From Bacillota bacterium (GTDB lineage Bacteria; Bacillota_E; JAJZYS01; JAILZS01): a stretch of DNA of 5,158 nt. Under the pieces are notes generated by a model that worked only from the letters and a program-made list of their open reading frames with translations, ran no database searches and was not told the origin of the DNA. This document shows, piece by piece, positions 4,354 to 5,158 of this stretch (position 1 is the stretch's first letter; every line of letters starts with the position of its first letter). The DNA lies in the NCBI GenBank assembly GCA_021817625.1, contig JAKASY010000201.1, positions 1-5,158 of the forward strand. Reading direction: 5' to 3'. The position numbers were made by a program, and so were the translations under genes.

Positions 4354-5158
4354 GTGAGCGAGAAGACTGTGACAGGCACGTGGGGACTCCGCGCCGTGAC
4401 GCTCGGCCCGGTGTGCAACGGCAAGATGACCGGCTTTGAGAAGGGCGCATCCAAAGACGACAAGAACCAGCAGAGGCCCATCGAGCCCGCGACCATCATG
4501 GTCTGGGCCGAGAAGCCGGACGGATCGCTCGTGCGCGAGCGTGTGGCGATCGTGACCGGCAACGCCTTCGCGAACGGGCGCCTGCGGCGCTTGGTCGCCC
4601 AGGACATCCTCGACAGGATCGGGCTCAGCGTGGAGCAGGTTTGCGAGGAAGCGACCGACGCCGGCCGCATCATGTACCACACCCTCACGAGCGCCGGGTC
4701 CATGGGCTTCGCGCAGAGCTACAGCTACCGCCCGTCCACCGTGACCAACGACAAGCTGGTGCGCGACGCCTGGCCCGTCCTCTCCGTCTTCGGATGCGCT
4801 CTCGGAAGCTCCATGATCGCCAGCCGACTCGCATTCCAGCACTGGTATCCGGGCACCGTCGAGCTCTACAGGATGTTCCCGGCCGAGTTCGTCTCCGGGA
4901 AGAACGCCTGGCCCCTCATGCCCGTCGAGTCGGCCAAGACGTGGGTGTCCGCGTACAGCGACGACGGGATTACGGCCGTGCGCCTCCCCGTGCACGACGT
5001 GCCCGTGCCGTTCCCCGACCAGTACAAGCCCGTCGGTCAGGGGCCGCTGGACGGGAGCGACAAGCGGCCGGACCACCCCATGCGCCAGATGCCCCAGCCG
5101 CCCCATGGTTTCATCCTGCCGAGTACGACGATCGTCACCTGGGTGAAGACGCTGAGCG
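4354..5158 (+). CDS. csf2: Putative type IV CRISPR-Cas backbone protein Csf2 (Cas7-like), 3' end outside window
   Basis: An uninterrupted frame from GTG 4354 to the window edge: 268 codons and no stop. AGGGGG at 4341-4346 is a good ribosome site 7 bases upstream, and the gap to csf1 is 46 bp, so both are probably co-transcribed. Cas7/RAMP-like features are an opening beta strand (TGTWGLRAVTLGPV, 7-20), then VTGNAFANGRLRR (67-79), resembling the GNxxRGxLRR segment after which the RAMP chain turns helical. A helical insert follows (80-100), then DAWPVLSVFGCALGSSM (138-154), like the P-LxLFG element of Csf2. FILPSTTIVTWVKT (253-266) looks like a late core strand. Csf2 forms the helical filament that holds the guide RNA in type IV complexes. 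Complete Csf2 proteins are about 330-350 residues, so roughly the last quarter is missing here. Another Cas7 group, such as a type I or III relative, is possible. Csf2 is preferred because of the Csf1-like neighbour. Confidence 0.6.
   Translation, partial: MSEKTVTGTWGLRAVTLGPVCNGKMTGFEKGASKDDKNQQRPIEPATIMVWAEKPDGSLVRERVAIVTGNAFANGRLRRLVAQDILDRIGLSVEQVCEEATDAGRIMYHTLTSAGSMGFAQSYSYRPSTVTNDKLVRDAWPVLSVFGCALGSSMIASRLAFQHWYPGTVELYRMFPAEFVSGKNAWPLMPVESAKTWVSAYSDDGITAVRLPVHDVPVPFPDQYKPVGQGPLDGSDKRPDHPMRQMPQPPHGFILPSTTIVTWVKTLS

Noticed and set aside
4339..5106. A 255-codon minus-strand frame opposite the csf2 frame.
   Set aside because: Its translation is His/Gly/Val-rich and unlike a real protein. 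The plus-strand frame has a ribosome site, Cas7-like motifs and a neighbour in the same direction.

Overview
The window is GC-rich bacterial DNA with compact genes and frequent GTG/TTG starts. Its make-up suggests an accessory region: a tRNA 3' end, a toxin-antitoxin remnant, and the start of what I read as a type IV CRISPR-Cas effector operon. The phylum cannot be fixed. A high-GC lineage such as Actinomycetota, Chloroflexota or a high-GC Bacillota would fit, and the CCA encoded in the tRNA 3' end is a weak extra clue.

Layout, all genes on the + strand. (1) 14-58 is the 3' half of a tRNA-Ala(GGC) ending in CCA. The bases just before it do not rebuild the anticodon stem, so it looks like the tRNA-derived half of an attachment site. 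A strong hairpin terminator follows at 92-130, then about 380 bp without a credible gene. (2) 508-1251 encodes an alpha/beta hydrolase with a complete catalytic triad. (3) 1295-1966 encodes an unrecognised, mostly helical protein with a faint HEPN-like look. Its end overlaps (4) hicB (1951-2187), a short HicB-type antitoxin, which overlaps by 4 bp (5) a hicA toxin reading frame (2184-2423). That frame keeps the family motifs but is interrupted by two in-frame TAG codons. (6) 2424-3296 has no convincing gene but carries several inverted repeats, a possible promoter, and two GC-rich hairpins just ahead of the next gene. (7) 3297-4307 encodes a protein with four CxxC pairs, read as the type IV CRISPR protein Csf1. 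(8) 4354 to the window edge is an open frame of 268 codons with Cas7-like features, read as Csf2. It is incomplete at its 3' end.

The hydrolase, helical protein, hicB and hicA frames are closely spaced or overlapping and could be one transcript. csf1 and csf2 are 46 bp apart and probably form the start of a second operon, which would continue past the window with csf3 and subtype-specific genes. In type IV systems Csf2 subunits coat the guide RNA as a backbone and Csf1 acts as the large or initiating subunit. No CRISPR array, cas6/csf5, dinG/csf4, cysH-like gene or adaptation gene is visible, so the subtype cannot be assigned. All names come from reading motifs by eye; no database search was run.
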